A stretch of 64,000 nucleotides of DNA, taken from contig SVHC01000008.1 in the NCBI GenBank assembly GCA_015056055.1, positions 24,262 through 88,261 on the forward strand, written 5' to 3'. Source of the stretch: Clostridiales bacterium (lineage in GTDB: Bacteria; Bacillota; Clostridia; Christensenellales; Aristaeellaceae). Positions 1 through 7,333 of this stretch are shown piece by piece. Each line of letters starts with the position of its first letter. Position 1 is the stretch's first letter. The position numbers and the translations under genes are program-made. The notes beneath the pieces are model-generated. The model saw only the letters and a program-made list of their open reading frames with translations. It was not told the origin of the DNA and did not search any database.

Positions 1-1143
1 AAATTGAATTACTGCCATCTGCGTATGACCATTCCGGGAAAGTGGCGCGTGATTTGCTGCGATACCGAAACAGGCGAAATGCATGAAGTTTATGCTGCGC
101 AGGAAAGCGGCAAAACAGAGTACCTGTTTGAATTCAAGGAACATGATTCGCTGCTTTTAAAATTGATTCCCGGTGAAACGATTGTGCGGAAATGTGAGGA
201 GAAAAAAGGCGCTTGCCGTATGTACAGGCTGCCGGCGTTCTGTGATGTGCAGCTGCATGAGGCCAATGTGCTTTTGCTGGATATGCCCCGCTGGCGGCTG
301 GACGGCGGCAAATGGCATGAAAAAACGTACATCCTCACGGCGGACGATGAAATCCGCCGCACATTGAATCTGCCTATGCGTACAGAATCCGCCCTTCAGC
401 CGTGGCTGCAGAAGGCGGAACCGGGCGAGAGGCACAGTGTGGTTTTGCAATACGATATTTCATCCGAATATACTGTGGAGGATGCCCGCCTTGCGCTGGA
501 AGGCTCAGATTATGCGCGCATTTTTTTCAATGGGCGTGAGGTGGGCGAAAAAGTCGGCTGCTATCTGGACTCTGCCATCGAATGCGTTTCTCTGGGAAGG
601 ATTGAAGCAGGACATAATATTCTCAGTGTTGAATACAATTTCGATCGCCGCGTGAATCTGGAAAGCATGTATATTCTGGGCGATTTCGGTGTGCGTGCTT
701 TGGGTGATAAGGCCACTATCACCGCTCCGGTGAAAACGATTGCCTTTGGCGATGCGGCGGAACAAAATCTGGCTTTCTACGGCGGTTCAATTACGTATCA
801 GTGCCGGTGTATGACTAAAGAGTCCGGGCGAGCCGCTTTGCAGGTGGCGGATTATAGTGCGCCGGTTTTGGGTGTGCGCGTGGATGGGGGAGAGGAGATT
901 TTGATTTATGCCTTCCCGTACAAAGCGCAGCTTGGATATCTTTCGGCGGGCGAACACGAAATTGCTATTACGGCATACGGAAATCGCGTAAACACCTTTG
1001 GCGCGCTGCACAACTGGAATATGCAGGAGTCCGTCTGGGGACCGTACAGCTGGCGTTCCGGTGGGGTGTATTACGGGGATGCTTACAGATTGCGCTCCTT
1101 TGGTGTGACCTGCCCTCCGGTTTTGATTGTGGAAGAGGATTGA
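1..1143 (+). CDS. Glycoside-hydrolase-like protein, C-terminal fragment (5' end outside window)
   Basis: The reading frame is open from the first base and ends at TGA 1141-1143, so only about 380 C-terminal residues are visible and the start lies upstream. The second half matches the C-terminal beta-sandwich of the two large proteins at 56549-59650 and 59672-62791: all three share a segment of the type 'NxESxYxxGxFGV' followed about 40 residues later by 'NLxFYGG'. It is therefore inferred to be a third member of that family, probably a sugar-binding jelly-roll tail of a GH106-like enzyme. The catalytic part is not visible, so activity and substrate cannot be stated. The next gene starts 2 bases after the stop, suggesting cotranscription with the acetyltransferase. 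Confidence 0.7.
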   Translation, partial: KLNYCHLRMTIPGKWRVICCDTETGEMHEVYAAQESGKTEYLFEFKEHDSLLLKLIPGETIVRKCEEKKGACRMYRLPAFCDVQLHEANVLLLDMPRWRLDGGKWHEKTYILTADDEIRRTLNLPMRTESALQPWLQKAEPGERHSVVLQYDISSEYTVEDARLALEGSDYARIFFNGREVGEKVGCYLDSAIECVSLGRIEAGHNILSVEYNFDRRVNLESMYILGDFGVRALGDKATITAPVKTIAFGDAAEQNLAFYGGSITYQCRCMTKESGRAALQVADYSAPVLGVRVDGGEEILIYAFPYKAQLGYLSAGEHEIAITAYGNRVNTFGALHNWNMQESVWGPYSWRSGGVYYGDAYRLRSFGVTCPPVLIVEED

Positions 1144-1144
1144 T

Positions 1145-1693
1145 ATGGAAAAAAGAGAATTTTGCATGCAGCAGGCAAGTGGTCACCTTCAGTGGGCGAA
1201 AATTCGCTGCCTGTACCGCAAAGCGTTTCCGAGGGACGAAAGAAAACCTTTTTCCATCATTTGCAGCATGCGGAAAAAGGGAAAAACAGATGTATGGTAT
1301 TTTTCGGAAAAGGGGAAATTTGCGGGTTTTGCCACGACGATCAATTCGGATGAGTTGATTCTTTTGGATTATCTTGCTGTGCCGGAAGCACTTCAAGGCC
1401 GGGGAATAGGCGCAAAAATGCTGGAAAGCCTGAAAAAAACGTATGCCGGGCGCGGTATATTCGTCGAAATTGAAAGCACGCGTGAAGGTGCGGATAACCT
1501 GCCGGAAAAAATTCGCAGAAAACGCTTTTATGAGCGTGCGGGTTTTAGGGAACTGTGCGTTGAAGCAGTTGTGTTCGGCGTGGAGATGGAACTTCTGGGC
1601 CTGAATTGCAAATTGGATTTTGATGGATACAAGGCATTTTACCGGGATGAGTACAATCCCTGGGCTGCGGAACATATCTGCAAAGTGGAATAG
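1145..1693 (+). CDS. GNAT-family N-acetyltransferase
   Basis: A 182-residue protein with the acetyl-CoA pyrophosphate-binding loop of the GNAT fold: 'DYLAVPEALQGRGIGAK', with Q-G-R-G-I-G near residues 84-89. Downstream, 'RKRFYERAGFREL' is the usual beta5-alpha4 region of the family (FYERxGF). The chosen start is ATG 1145, preceded by GAGG about 8 bases upstream. An upstream in-frame start at 1127 would sit inside the preceding gene. The family acetylates amines of small molecules or proteins using acetyl-CoA; the substrate is not predictable here. It probably reads through from the partial gene upstream, and the operon ends at a strong hairpin at 1696-1730. Confidence 0.85.
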   Translation: MEKREFCMQQASGHLQWAKIRCLYRKAFPRDERKPFSIICSMRKKGKTDVWYFSEKGKFAGFATTINSDELILLDYLAVPEALQGRGIGAKMLESLKKTYAGRGIFVEIESTREGADNLPEKIRRKRFYERAGFRELCVEAVVFGVEMELLGLNCKLDFDGYKAFYRDEYNPWAAEHICKVE

Positions 1694-1695
1694 TG

Positions 1696-1730
1696 AAAGG
1701 CAGCGTCACGCAATTGTGGCGCTGCCTTTT
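1696..1730. terminator. Bidirectional terminator between convergent genes
   Basis: AAAGGCAGCG at 1696-1705 pairs with CGCTGCCTTTT at 1720-1730, giving a GC-rich stem with A/T runs on both sides. It lies between the acetyltransferase (+) and the secreted protein (-). Confidence 0.85.
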
Positions 1731-2322
1731 ACTGTAATGAATATTCCGGAATAATTGACAGATAGCTTTCGAGGATTTGAATAAAGATGGCATAGTCGTC
1801 TTCGGTCAGCGGACGGCAGACGGAATAGCTTTCGTCCGCATATGCGTACAGATCGAAAAAGATACCCTTTCCGGAAAACATGGTTTCTGCGCGGATGAAA
1901 GGGCCGTATTCATCGACAAGATCAAATACCGCAAAGGGGATAGTACCATCCATGGCGAAAACCGTTTCGCGGAAAATGCCGTTTAACGGTTCGTAGTCGG
2001 CGAGAGAATCGTTTATGTATTTTTGAAATGCTTCTTTATCTGCTTCGAATAGATTGAAATCTGCCAGATGCCGGAAGAATACCGTGTACATATCTAAGAC
2101 CAGTCCGTCGGGCGCAGGGTCGGTAAGGATGCCTATGGGGATGTAGTATTCCGTGGCGGCGCTGCTTTCGTAGGGGACAAATTCCCAGAATACCGGGCAA
2201 TTCAGCGTAAACACATCTTCGTATGTGAAAAGCGCCGTGGAGGAATCTTCTGCGGCAGTTTCCGCAAATGCAGGAAAGGCGCACAGAATCAGGGCGAAAA
2301 GCAGAATAAATGCACGTTTCAT
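1729..2322 (-). CDS. Secreted protein of unknown function
   Basis: A 197-residue protein with a clear type I signal peptide: MKR, a hydrophobic core to about residue 16, and a likely cleavage after A20 in 'PAFA-ETA'. The mature part is acidic, has no further membrane segment, and carries no motif I recognise. An AAGGAA ribosome-binding site lies about 8 bases before ATG. It follows the Gin-like gene on the same strand by 38 bases, so the two may be one transcript. Expression during sporulation is possible by association only. I cannot assign a function. Confidence 0.75.
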   Translation of the reverse strand: MKRAFILLFALILCAFPAFAETAAEDSSTALFTYEDVFTLNCPVFWEFVPYESSAATEYYIPIGILTDPAPDGLVLDMYTVFFRHLADFNLFEADKEAFQKYINDSLADYEPLNGIFRETVFAMDGTIPFAVFDLVDEYGPFIRAETMFSGKGIFFDLYAYADESYSVCRPLTEDDYAIFIQILESYLSIIPEYSLQ

Positions 2323-2360
2323 TTTGAACGCTTCCTTATGTGGTTTATGTGCATATTATA

Positions 2361-2537
2361 TCATGCTTTGCAGCGGAAAGAAAAGAGATTTTTCTTCATT
2401 GCGGCAACGAACCAACCGTATCTTGGGTCCGCTGCTGAAAGTGTGGAAAACGCTTTTTCACATTCGGGGCACAGCGTTATATCGGCAAATTGTAGGCAGC
2501 GGCTATGCTTTGCGCGGCAGAAGGAGCAGGTACGCAT
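2361..2537 (-). CDS. Gin/CsfB-type inhibitor of sigma-G (small zinc-binding protein)
   Basis: A 58-residue gene. It reads MRTCSFCRAKHSR, then CPECEKAF near residues 23-30, then an aromatic C-terminal helix ending at TGA 2361-2363. Two CxxC pairs (C4/C7 and C23/C26) followed by a conserved Glu are the hallmark of the Gin (CsfB) family, which in Bacillus binds and silences the forespore sigma factor sigma-G until engulfment is complete. GAGGTGAT seven bases before ATG 2537 is a strong ribosome-binding site. The following gene encodes a secreted protein. The family assignment rests on pattern and size, not on an alignment; another small zinc-ribbon protein is the alternative. Confidence 0.72.
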   Translation of the reverse strand: MRTCSFCRAKHSRCLQFADITLCPECEKAFSTLSAADPRYGWFVAAMKKNLFSFRCKA

Positions 2538-2658
2538 ACTATATCACCTCACAGAATCAATATGGGGCTGATTGCGGTATAATATTCAAATAGAAAGGAA
2601 TTTGTTACGGATTGGCACATTTATGGCAGGAAATATCATAAGAAATTGCATTTCCACG

Positions 2659-2688
2659 TTGACGGAATGGGTGGTTGTGGTGTACAAT
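2659..2688 (+). promoter_or_regulatory. Promoter for nfnAB
   Basis: TTGACG at 2659-2664 and TACAAT at 2683-2688, spacing 18. Transcription would begin near 2695, which rules out upstream in-frame starts for nfnA. A leader hairpin (TGCCGGA 2698-2704 with TCCGGCA 2745-2751) precedes the coding region. Confidence 0.7.
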
Positions 2689-2786
2689 ATATAAAAATGC
2701 CGGACAAATCCTGCCTACTCCGAAAACGGTGCGCACGTCCTTTATCCGGCAGCACAAGGAAGATGAAATTAAAGGGGCGAGCAATC

Positions 2787-3626
2787 TTGTATAAGATCCT
2801 TCGTAAAGAACGACTGAATGACACGGTTACGCTGATGGAGATCCATGCACCGCATGTTGCCAGAAAGGCACTGCCGGGTCAGTTTATTATTTTCCGCATT
2901 GATGAAAATGGTGAGCGTGTACCGCTGACCATCGCGGATTACAATCGTGAAACCGGCGGCGTAACGATTATTTTCCAGAAGGTGGGCGCAAGCACCCGTC
3001 TGCTGGACACCCTCGAAGCAGGCGACAGCATCCTCGACTTTGCCGGTCCGCTCGGCAAGCCCAGCGAGACCGAAGGCATTCGCCGCGCTGCCGTTCTGGG
3101 CGGCGGTCTGGGCGTTGCCATCGCCTATCCGCAGGCTAAGGCTCTGCATCAGGCTGGCGCAAAGGTTGACCTGTTTGTCGGCTTCCGCAATAAGGATCTG
3201 ATCATTCTGGAAGATGAGCTGAAGAATGCCTGCTCCGAACTGCACATCGTGACCGATGACGGTTCCAACGGCCGCAAGGGCTTTGTTACCACCGCACTGG
3301 CTGAGAAGCTGGAAGCAGGCGAGGAATACGATGCTGTAATCGCTATCGGCCCGCTGCCGATGATGCGCGCTGCATCCGAGCTGACTCGCCCCTACGGCAT
3401 TCGCACCATCGTTTCCATGAACTCCATCATGATCGACGGCACGGGCATGTGCGGCGGCTGCCGCCTGACCGTTGGCGGCGAAACCAAGTTCGCCTGCGTT
3501 GACGGCCCCGATTTCGACGGCCACCTGGTGGATTTTGATTCCGCTATGAAGCGCGGCGCACTGTACAAGGCAGAAGAAGCTGAGGCGAGCAAGCATGTAT
3601 GCCGCCTGACGGGAGAGGTGCACTAA
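2787..3626 (+). CDS. nfnA: NADH-dependent reduced ferredoxin:NADP+ oxidoreductase, small subunit (NfnA / SudB type)
   Basis: A 279-residue FAD- and NAD-binding protein of the ferredoxin-NADP reductase superfamily. The FAD-site motif 'RVPLTIADY' lies near residues 45-55, the Rossmann loop 'VLGGGLGVAIAYPQ' near residue 105, and C222, C225 and C237 near the C-terminus are the expected [2Fe-2S] ligands, with D217 a possible fourth. The start is taken as TTG 2787 because 'LYKILRKERL' aligns with the usual MYKIL beginning and AAAGGGG lies 9 bases upstream; ATG 2763 is possible. It is adjacent to its partner subunit. NfnAB couples NADH and reduced ferredoxin oxidation to NADP+ reduction by flavin-based electron bifurcation in the cytoplasm of fermenting anaerobes. 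Confidence 0.9.
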   Translation: MYKILRKERLNDTVTLMEIHAPHVARKALPGQFIIFRIDENGERVPLTIADYNRETGGVTIIFQKVGASTRLLDTLEAGDSILDFAGPLGKPSETEGIRRAAVLGGGLGVAIAYPQAKALHQAGAKVDLFVGFRNKDLIILEDELKNACSELHIVTDDGSNGRKGFVTTALAEKLEAGEEYDAVIAIGPLPMMRAASELTRPYGIRTIVSMNSIMIDGTGMCGGCRLTVGGETKFACVDGPDFDGHLVDFDSAMKRGALYKAEEAEASKHVCRLTGEVH

Positions 3627-3627
3627 T

Positions 3628-5013
3628 ATGGCAAATATGCAGATGCAGAAAACCCCCATGCCGGAGCAGAAGCCGGAAATCCGTCGTCACAATTTCTGCG
3701 AGGTAGCCGAGGGTTATACCGCCGAAATGGCTATGAACGAGGCAGAGCGCTGCCTGAATTGCAAAAATATGCCCTGCGTTGCCGGTTGCCCGGTTGGCGT
3801 AAAAATTCCCACCTTCATAGACTGGATAAAGAAGGGCGATTTTGCCGAAGCTTATAAGGTAATCCGCGGCACTAGCTCGCTGCCTGCAATCTGCGGCCGC
3901 GTCTGCCCGCAGGAAAACCAGTGCGAAAAGAACTGCGTACGCGGCATCAAGGGTGAGCCGGTTGCTATCGGTCGTCTGGAACGCTTTGTTGCGGACGAAG
4001 GCATGCGCAATCAGGTGGAAGTTCCTGCCATTGAAGAAAATGGCAAGAAGGTCGCTGTTATCGGCAGCGGTCCTGCAGGTCTGTCCTGCGCAGGTGCACT
4101 GCGTCAGAAAGGCTATGCAGTTGACGTATTTGAAGCCCTGCACACCCCCGGCGGCGTTCTTGTATACGGCATTCCGGAATTCCGTCTGCCCAAGGCGCTG
4201 GTAAACAAGGAAATCGATACCCTTCGTCAGATGGGCGTGAATATTCAGGTCAATCGTGTTGTGGGTCGTTTCGCTACGCTGGATGAACTCCTCGCTGACT
4301 ACGACGCAGCATTCATCGGCAGCGGCGCAGGTCTGCCCCGATTCCAGAACATTCCGGGCGAGAACCTCGGCGGCGTTTATTCTGCAAACGAGTTCCTGAC
4401 CCGCATCAACCTCATGAAGGCCTATGACTTCCCGAACCACATGACTCCGGTTCGCGTAGGCAAGCGTGCAGCCGTTATCGGCGGCGGCAACGTAGCCATG
4501 GACGCAGCCCGCTGCGCACTGCGCATGGGCGCTGAGGAAGTTACCATCGTATATCGCCGCGGCGAGGCTGAACTGCCTGCACGCGCCGAAGAAATCCATC
4601 ACGCCAAGGAAGAGGGCGTTCAGTTCCGCTTCCTGACCAATCCCACCTCTATCCAGGGCAATGAAACGGGCTATGCCTGCTCCATGACCTGCGTTGAGAT
4701 GGAACTGGGCGAACCGGATGCATCCGGCCGCAGACGCCCTGTTGTGAAGGAAAACAGCGAATTCACCATGCCGGTAGATACCATTATCATTGCAATCGGC
4801 AATTCCCCGAACCCCCTGATTCCTCAGACCACGCCCGAGCTCAAGACCCAGAAGTGGGGCGGCATCGTTGTGGAAGAGAATACCTGCAAGACCAGCATGG
4901 ACCGCGTCTATGCCGGCGGCGACGCAGTAACCGGCGCTGCAACCGTTATTCTCGCAATGGGCGCAGGTAAGCAGGGCGCAGAGGAGATCCATAAACTGCT
5001 TTCGGAGGCGTAA
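3628..5013 (+). CDS. nfnB: NfnB large subunit / NADPH-dependent glutamate synthase-like flavoprotein
   Basis: A 461-residue protein. The N-terminal GltD-like Fe-S domain has eight cysteines (42, 45, 50, 54 and 89, 93, 99, 103) for two [4Fe-4S] clusters. Next comes an FAD Rossmann site 'VIGSGPAG' (about 145-151), then an NADP site 'VIGGGNVAMDAA' (about 283-294). It starts one base after the nfnA stop, typical of the NfnAB pair. Such proteins are often annotated gltA (homotetrameric glutamate synthase), but the linked nfnA and the lack of a GltB-type large subunit favour the bifurcating transhydrogenase. Codons are strongly C-ending, which suggests high expression. Confidence 0.92.
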   Translation: MANMQMQKTPMPEQKPEIRRHNFCEVAEGYTAEMAMNEAERCLNCKNMPCVAGCPVGVKIPTFIDWIKKGDFAEAYKVIRGTSSLPAICGRVCPQENQCEKNCVRGIKGEPVAIGRLERFVADEGMRNQVEVPAIEENGKKVAVIGSGPAGLSCAGALRQKGYAVDVFEALHTPGGVLVYGIPEFRLPKALVNKEIDTLRQMGVNIQVNRVVGRFATLDELLADYDAAFIGSGAGLPRFQNIPGENLGGVYSANEFLTRINLMKAYDFPNHMTPVRVGKRAAVIGGGNVAMDAARCALRMGAEEVTIVYRRGEAELPARAEEIHHAKEEGVQFRFLTNPTSIQGNETGYACSMTCVEMELGEPDASGRRRPVVKENSEFTMPVDTIIIAIGNSPNPLIPQTTPELKTQKWGGIVVEENTCKTSMDRVYAGGDAVTGAATVILAMGAGKQGAEEIHKLLSEA

Positions 5014-5014
5014 T

Positions 5015-6196
5015 ATGCGCTATCCCCTGAAGTACGGGCTTTTTATGGCCGCGTACTACATTACCAATTCGGTATACCAGGGATTTATCACACTGTACTA
5101 CAAAAGCGCGGGCATGAACGAGGCGCAGCGCGGCATTTTGATTGCTGCGGTATCGCTGGTTTCCGTGTTCGCGCAGCCCTTCTGGGGCGGTGTGGGAGAC
5201 AGAGCCCGTTCCCGCGCCCGCGTAATCCGGCTGCTGTGTCTGGGCGCGTGCGTGATGGTCGGGCTGTTTTTTTCGGCAGGTTCATCGTTTGGCCTGCTGC
5301 TTGCGTTTACGTGTGTGTTCGCGGCGTTCTATACGTCGATTCAGCCCATGGGCGATTCGGTGATTCTGGAATCGCTGCAGGAACGTGACCAGTCCTTCGG
5401 TCCCATTCGCTGGTGCGGCTGCGTGAGCTTTGCCCTATCCTCCATGCTGTTTGGGCGCGTGGTGGACGGCGGCGGACGGGAAAACCTGATTCTTTTCACG
5501 GCTGCCGGACTTTTGATTCTGACGCTGTTTTCCACGTTTGCACTTCCGCAGACGGGCGGCGCGCAGAATTCGGGTGAAAAGCGAAGCATGCGTGAGCTGT
5601 TCAGGCAGAAAGACCTGATGATGCTTATCGGGCTTACCATGCCGCTGCAGCTGACAATGGGCTATTTTTACGGCTTTTTCTCCACGCATTTCGTGTCCCT
5701 TCCGGGTGGAAACGAAGCGCTGCTGGGCTGGTGCTATCTGATTTCAGCACTCAGCGAAACGCCGTTTTTGCTGCTTTCGGATAAACTCTTTAAGAAGTTC
5801 GGTGCAGGAAAGCTGATGACCGTTTCGGCTGTGCTTCTGACCGCGCGGTGGACGCTCCTCGCATCGACGACGAGCGTTCCGATTGCCATGCTCAGCCAGA
5901 TTCTGCACGGCGGCGGTTTTATCGTAATCACGGTTACGATGGCAAAGTATATTTCAAAAACCGTTGCGCCGGAATTGCGTTCCAGCGGGCAGATGCTGCT
6001 TGCTCTCACGGGCTTTGGCATTGCGCGCGTTGCGGGAAATTTTCTGGGCGGCCTTGCCGCGCAGACGATGGGAGAGCAGAGTGTTTTCTGGCTGTGCGCA
6101 GCGGTAACGCTTGCAGCGCTCATCGGATTCGGCCCGTATTATCTGAAGCATGCTCCGTTCAACGGCGAAAAACCGGCAGAAACTACAGAAGAATAG
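5015..6196 (+). CDS. MFS transporter (12-TM, sugar/aromatic-acid permease-like)
   Basis: A 393-residue hydrophobic protein with about twelve membrane segments in two six-helix halves, joined by a charged loop near residues 180-195 (SGEKRSMRELFRQKD). The start 'YPLKYGLFMAAYYITNSVYQGFITLYYKS' and the loop 'QPFWGGVGDRARSRARVI' resemble the LacY/nucleoside:H+ symporter-like (MFS_1_like) branch. Substrate is unknown. It starts two bases after nfnB with AGGCG upstream, so it is probably cotranscribed, but a functional link to NfnAB is not evident. A strong terminator follows. Confidence 0.85.
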   Translation: MRYPLKYGLFMAAYYITNSVYQGFITLYYKSAGMNEAQRGILIAAVSLVSVFAQPFWGGVGDRARSRARVIRLLCLGACVMVGLFFSAGSSFGLLLAFTCVFAAFYTSIQPMGDSVILESLQERDQSFGPIRWCGCVSFALSSMLFGRVVDGGGRENLILFTAAGLLILTLFSTFALPQTGGAQNSGEKRSMRELFRQKDLMMLIGLTMPLQLTMGYFYGFFSTHFVSLPGGNEALLGWCYLISALSETPFLLLSDKLFKKFGAGKLMTVSAVLLTARWTLLASTTSVPIAMLSQILHGGGFIVITVTMAKYISKTVAPELRSSGQMLLALTGFGIARVAGNFLGGLAAQTMGEQSVFWLCAAVTLAALIGFGPYYLKHAPFNGEKPAETTEE

Positions 6197-6202
6197 TGGC
6201 AA

Positions 6203-6243
6203 CCCTTCCACGCATAGTCTTATGCGATGGGAGGGATTTTTTT
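6203..6243 (+). terminator. Strong hairpin plus T7 tract abutting the next start codon
   Basis: Bases 6203-6216 pair with 6221-6235 (inner stem CGCATA/TATGCG, outer arms CCCTTCC/GGGAGGG) and are followed by ATTTTTTT. The ATG of the next gene begins immediately after the T tract, and its only plausible ribosome-binding site (GGGAGGG) is the 3' arm of the stem. Confidence 0.85.
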
Positions 6244-7107
6244 ATGCAGCCGATTCTGCTCCTGCGCTCGCTGCGTCCGGGCGCGATTTATCTGGGAGGG
6301 CGATTTGCCGGAGAGGTGGATGCGGACCGCGAACTGATTCTGCCCGTGGCGGCGCAGGGCGTGCAGATTCTGGAACTGCACCCCTATGACGATTCTGTGC
6401 CGCTTGCGCGCAGGCTTGTGTTTGCCGGCGGCGTTCCTGTGGCGGATGCATGGGGAGGGCTTTCCGGCATCCATGCGGTAGTATGGCCGGGAGGCATGGT
6501 GGAAGTTGAGATTTCTGATGCGCCTCAGATAGAGGAAATGCCTCCGCCGCGCATGCTTGGTGAACTGGAAGTATATGAAAAAGATACGGAAAACGGGCGC
6601 CTTATAATCGTACGGCGTGCGGGGCATGAGCTTTTGCGCGTGGCAGGACGCGAGGCGATGCTGCGCGCAGATGGAAGTGTGTATGTAGTGGAAGATTTGA
6701 ATGATGAGGTCGGTCATGCACGGGCGGTGGTATATATGCCGGGCGCTGAGGGGTATGAACCGGTCAGTGTGGATATGCTCTGGTCAAACGGAATGCCCAT
6801 GTGGCCCGAAACGGCGGAGGGCTGTGCAGTAGCGACTTTGCAGGCGGCGCTCCTGGGTCTGACAGGTGAGGCGGGCGGCTATCTTGCTCCGGGATATGCG
6901 CTGGAAAGCGTACCTGTGAATATCCTGATTGACGGGTACGATGCATGCACCCGCATGCGGTTTCCGGCCCCGGGCAGCGAGAGCGCGGTTGCACTTCTGA
7001 AACTGGAGGGGGAAAATCTCTTCCGCGCAACGCCGGTATTTTATCGGGCGTCGCTTTCGGGCGGCATGCAGGGCTCCTACAAAATCGAACATTTTGCGGT
7101 AAGATAG
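6244..7107 (+). CDS. Hypothetical protein
   Basis: A 287-residue protein with no signal peptide, membrane segment or motif I recognise. It begins MQPILLLRSLRPGAIYLGGRFAGEV and looks beta-rich, with many short hydrophobic strands and Gly/Pro turns. The start ATG 6244 is the first in-frame Met after the MFS gene; the frame stays open further upstream only by overlapping that gene. The ribosome-binding site is buried in the preceding terminator stem, so translation of read-through transcripts may be structure-dependent. The beginning could describe a phage-tail-like or carbohydrate-binding fold, but this is speculation. Confidence 0.7.
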   Translation: MQPILLLRSLRPGAIYLGGRFAGEVDADRELILPVAAQGVQILELHPYDDSVPLARRLVFAGGVPVADAWGGLSGIHAVVWPGGMVEVEISDAPQIEEMPPPRMLGELEVYEKDTENGRLIIVRRAGHELLRVAGREAMLRADGSVYVVEDLNDEVGHARAVVYMPGAEGYEPVSVDMLWSNGMPMWPETAEGCAVATLQAALLGLTGEAGGYLAPGYALESVPVNILIDGYDACTRMRFPAPGSESAVALLKLEGENLFRATPVFYRASLSGGMQGSYKIEHFAVR

Positions 7108-7151
7108 CGAAGATTTTATCTATAAAAACGTGAAAGCTTATATTCATTTCG

Positions 7152-7180
7152 TTGATTCTTTTATTTAGGCGTGCTACAAT
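7152..7180 (+). promoter_or_regulatory. Promoter for the oadB leader
   Basis: TTGATT at 7152-7157 and TACAAT at 7175-7180, spacing 17. The predicted start near 7187 coincides with the first paired base of the riboswitch. Confidence 0.75.
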
Positions 7181-7187
7181 GTGCGGG

Positions 7188-7276
7188 ATGAAGGGGAGTA
7201 GCTTGCGCTCGGGGTGCGTAGCCGATTCGCGTCAACACGATGAAAATCCGCGGCGGTGCAAAGCAAGACTTTCATG
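7188..7276 (+). ncRNA. Metal-ion riboswitch, yybP-ykoY (Mn2+) type by motif
   Basis: The leader has the two signature loops of the yybP-ykoY family: GGGGAGTAGC at 7193-7202 and GCAAGAC at 7263-7269. They are closed by a P1 stem ATGAAG (7188-7193) with CTTTCAT (7269-7275), and an internal hairpin lies at 7204-7220. It begins at the predicted transcription start. The downstream gene encodes a Na+-translocating decarboxylase subunit, so a sodium-sensing (DUF1646-type) riboswitch is a functionally attractive alternative that I cannot exclude. A small hairpin (CGGTA/TACCG, about 7290-7304) and AGGAGGT (7318-7324) follow and could form the expression platform. Confidence 0.6.
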
Positions 7277-7333
7277 GAAAACAGGATGCGGTACGGGATA
7301 CCGGCCGCAAATCACACAGGAGGTAGTTTTTCC

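Noticed and set aside
2646-2786. Longer start for nfnA
   Set aside because: The predicted promoter lies at 2659-2688, and the family N-terminus begins at the TTG codon at 2787.
7188-7333. Cobalamin riboswitch upstream of oadB
   Set aside because: The conserved B12-box elements are absent, while the GGGGAGTAGC and GCAAGAC loops fit a metal-ion class.
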